Shown in pieces: positions 40,177-41,744 of a DNA stretch of 41,744 nt. This DNA comes from Opitutaceae bacterium (lineage in GTDB: Bacteria; Verrucomicrobiota; Verrucomicrobiia; Opitutales; Opitutaceae), in NCBI GenBank assembly GCA_005792355.1, contig SXSC01000052.1, positions 1 through 41,744 of the forward strand, given 5' to 3'. Every line of letters starts with the position of its first letter. Within the stretch, counting starts at the first letter, position 1. Position numbers and translations under genes: made by a program. The notes under the pieces were generated by a model, which saw nothing but the letters and a program-made list of their open reading frames with translations, ran no database searches and was not told the DNA's origin.

Positions 40177-41095
40177 GCCGCGCGACGATGGGCGTGCGCA
40201 GGACGCCGAGGCGCTCGATTTCGAGTTCGACCACGTCGCCGGGCTTCAGCCAGCCGCCGGTGTTTTCCGCCCCGAGTTCGAGGATGCAGCCGGTGCCGAC
40301 CGTGCCCGTGCCAAGGAGATCGCCGGGCAGCAGGTCGGCGTCGCGCGAAGCCTGCGCGATCAGGCGCGGGATCGAGTGGTGGAGCGAAGCCACGTTGCCG
40401 CGCGAAAGCTCGCGGCCGTTCACGCGCGCGCACATCTCAAGGGTGAGTCGCTCGCCGCGGATGCAATCGGCAAACTCGTCGCGGGTCGCCAGCCCCGGGC
40501 CGACGGCCGTCGCGAAATCCTTCGCCTTCGCCGGCCCGAGCCCGACGGTGACTTCCTTCCGCTGCAGATCGCGCGCACTGAAGTCGTTGAGGATCGTGAA
40601 GCCGGCGACGTGCCCCCAGGCGCGCTCCGGCGCGATCTCCCGGCCGCCACGGCCGATCACGACGCCGAGCTCCAGTTCGTAATCCAGTTCCACGCTGCCG
40701 GCCGGCGCGTGGACGGGCGCATCGTGGCCGACGAGGGCGTTGTGATTCGAAAAATAAAACACCGGGATTTCATACCACGCGGGAATCATCTCGAGCCCGC
40801 GCCGCGCGCGCGCCGTCTTCACGTGCTGCTCGAAGGCGTAGAAATCGCGAAACGCCGGCGGCCGCACGACCGGCGGCAAAAACGCGAACTCGCCCTCCGC
40901 ATACCGCGGCCCGCGCCAGTCCGCGATGCCCGCGGCCAGCGCCGCGGGATCGGCCGGCCAGTCGGCCAGCGCGTCCTCCAGCCGCGCCACCGGTCGCGAT
41001 AACATCGCGGCCAGCCCAATCCACGTGCCGTCCGGCGCGGCGACCGCGACGATTGGCGAGCGGGCCCGGTGGGGCAATAGGGTGGCGAGGCGCAT
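40166..41095 (-). CDS. fumarylacetoacetate hydrolase family protein
   Basis: A 309-residue FAH-fold protein. Landmarks are FRDFYAFEQHVKTARARRGLEMIPAWYEIPVFYFSNHNALVGHD, the metal-binding LDYELELGVVIGRGG (Glu residues) and GHVAGFTILNDFSARDLQ, and DLLGTGTVGTGCILELG. True FAH cleaves fumarylacetoacetate to fumarate and acetoacetate; the family also includes other diketone hydrolases. The hppD-hmgA neighbours favour FAH. No maleylacetoacetate isomerase is in the window. It overlaps the LuxR-type gene tail to tail and is divergent from the phhA remnant. Confidence 0.9.
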   Translation of the reverse strand: MRLATLLPHRARSPIVAVAAPDGTWIGLAAMLSRPVARLEDALADWPADPAALAAGIADWRGPRYAEGEFAFLPPVVRPPAFRDFYAFEQHVKTARARRGLEMIPAWYEIPVFYFSNHNALVGHDAPVHAPAGSVELDYELELGVVIGRGGREIAPERAWGHVAGFTILNDFSARDLQRKEVTVGLGPAKAKDFATAVGPGLATRDEFADCIRGERLTLEMCARVNGRELSRGNVASLHHSIPRLIAQASRDADLLPGDLLGTGTVGTGCILELGAENTGGWLKPGDVVELEIERLGVLRTPIVARPSG

Positions 41096-41176
41096 GGGGC
41101 GGGGAGCGACGGCAAGTGAGACCCGCGTTCGCGCCGTCGGCGAAAAGAAAATGCGCCGCGCGCGCCGCCGCCGGCC

Positions 41177-41197
41177 GGTTTACTCCGTTCGGCCGAT
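41177..41197 (+). promoter_or_regulatory. conserved 21-bp motif upstream of phhA remnant (copy 2)
   Basis: The plus strand contains TTTACTCCGTTCGGCCGAT preceded by GG, the second copy of the motif at 39487-39507. It ends 92 bases before the hydroxylase start at 41290, and 82 bases upstream of the FAH gene start on the other strand. The inner CCATTTGG of copy 1 becomes CCGTTCGG here, keeping the local symmetry. Confidence 0.6.
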
Positions 41198-41289
41198 GGC
41201 CGGCCGCCGCCCGCCCTGCTCGCCTCGCCGGCAGGTCCCACGTTGCCCCGCTCCCCACGCCGAACTCCGCCGCGGACGACCCGCGTTGC

Positions 41290-41546
41290 GTGCCGATCAA
41301 GCTCACCGCGCCCATTCCCACGGGCGACGAAATCGCCTGCCCCGACTACACCGCCAAGGAACACGATGTCTGGCGCACGCTTTGTGCGCGCCCTGAGGAA
41401 CTCCTGCCCGGCCGCGCCGCCGACGAGTTTCTCACCGCCTCGCCGCGCTCGATCTCGAACGCGAAAAAATTCCGGCGCTGCGCGACGTGAGCCGCCGCTT
41501 GTTCGCGGGCGGCCGATGGGGTCAACCCGGAATGGCGCTTAAGTAA
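41290..41546 (+). pseudogene. phhA: phenylalanine 4-hydroxylase remnant (frameshifted and truncated)
   Basis: From a GTG at 41290 the frame encodes MPIKLTAPIPTGDE, then YTAKEHDVWRTL and LLPGRAADEFL, the N-terminal hallmark of bacterial aromatic amino acid hydroxylases. One base appears lost near 41437 (ACCGCCTCGCC where ACCGGCCTCGCC is expected). The other frame then continues LAALDLEREKIPALRDVSRRLF exactly as the family does. It then ends abnormally in AGGRWGQPGMALK and a TAA at 41544. About 200 residues with the iron ligands are missing. It would have made tyrosine from phenylalanine to feed hppD and hmgA. Confidence 0.78.
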
Positions 41547-41744
41547 TACCGGGGACCATCTTCCTGAGGCGCTTGCGGCGTTGCGTGTCTGCCAGGGTCG
41601 TGCAGAGCACGCCGCGGCTTACCTGCTGCTTCGCTTTGAGCGAGGTCTGCACCGTGCGCCAGTTGGCGATGGCTGCGGCGAGCAACACGGATTGCGCCCG
41701 GGAGACGGCGAGGCTCACGGTTTTCCCTGGACCCTGCGGGTCCG
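41539..41744 (-). CDS. partial unidentified ORF at the right edge, possibly mobile
   Basis: The minus strand reads from the window edge to a TAA at 41539, with a possible GTG at 41718 and the stretch VSLAVSRAQSVLLAAAIANW, then LKAKQQVSRGVLCTTLADTQ and the basic end RRKRLRKMVPGIT. I do not recognise it. It abuts the truncation of phhA, and the bases at the border (GGGGTCAACCCGGAATGGCG, then CTTAAGTAA) look to me like an insertion-sequence end. A transposon-encoded protein is only a possibility. Confidence 0.35.
   Translation of the reverse strand, partial: DPQGPGKTVSLAVSRAQSVLLAAAIANWRTVQTSLKAKQQVSRGVLCTTLADTQRRKRLRKMVPGIT

Noticed and set aside
1..41744. CRISPR arrays, prophage genes or a defence island
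   Set aside because: No regularly spaced direct repeats, phage structural genes, Cas or restriction-modification motifs were seen.

Overview
The window looks like chromosomal DNA of a free-living Verrucomicrobiota bacterium, most likely Opitutaceae. This rests on the GC-rich, outer-membrane lifestyle genes (a large TonB-dependent receptor with a regulatory-like N-terminus, FecR and secretin/TonB short domains), a DUF4838 protein, a sialidase-like secreted protein ending in a duplicated C-terminal domain that I associate with this family, a XylR-type AraC regulator, and intergenic hairpins of the 'ACCGCGGAT' and 'CACAGAG' kind. The assignment is by pattern recognition, not by a database search.

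Layout. 1-4222 (minus): a tight operon of ABC ATPase, ABC-2 permease, a lipocalin-like unknown, a three-domain membrane fusion (ICMT-like, PAP2-like, Lgt-like), and the first codons of another gene at the left edge. 4296-5549 (minus): a secreted PQQ-type beta-propeller interrupted by an in-frame TAG. 5838-7060 (minus): tRNA-Leu(GAG) and pyrD. 7252-11325: an acidic-tailed unknown, an RluA-like pseudouridine synthase, an SDR, hpf with a clear terminator, and an aldo/keto reductase. 11526-15937: an MFS transporter, then a ParA-type ATPase with two unknown partners, and a divergent GreA/GreB-like protein. 15982-19420: a secreted Asp-box protein and a small exported protein, ending in a strong hairpin that also serves the opposite strand. 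19508-19555 (minus): a 15-residue lysine-rich microprotein with a near-perfect ribosome binding site.

19828-34624 (all minus) is a carbohydrate-use region: XylR-type regulator, NagB-type deaminase, a truncated ROK kinase, a Gfo/Idh/MocA oxidoreductase, a TonB-dependent receptor, a phosphohexomutase, a DUF4838 protein, a sugar isomerase/epimerase-like TIM barrel, a FucU/RbsD mutarotase, a zinc alcohol dehydrogenase and an NHL-repeat protein. Together they suggest import of an oligosaccharide across the outer membrane and oxidation or isomerisation of a released sugar. The exact sugar cannot be read from sequence.

34837-36945 (minus) is a decayed cell-surface signalling locus: an ECF sigma factor lacking its N-terminal half, a FecR with an internal deletion and frameshift, and a receptor reduced to its N-terminal domains with another frameshift. 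37039-41546 is the homogentisate route of tyrosine degradation: hmgA, hppD, a LuxR-type regulator and a fumarylacetoacetate-hydrolase-family gene. It sits beside a phenylalanine 4-hydroxylase gene broken by a one-base frameshift and truncated next to a partial, possibly mobile, ORF at the right edge. A near-identical 21-bp motif lies upstream of hppD and of the broken hydroxylase, in the same orientation to each.

The broad theme is live metabolic clusters interleaved with recently broken genes (propeller, ROK kinase, sigma/FecR/receptor, phenylalanine hydroxylase). The least described items are the three-domain fusion operon, the ParA cluster, the basic microprotein and the shared 21-bp motif.
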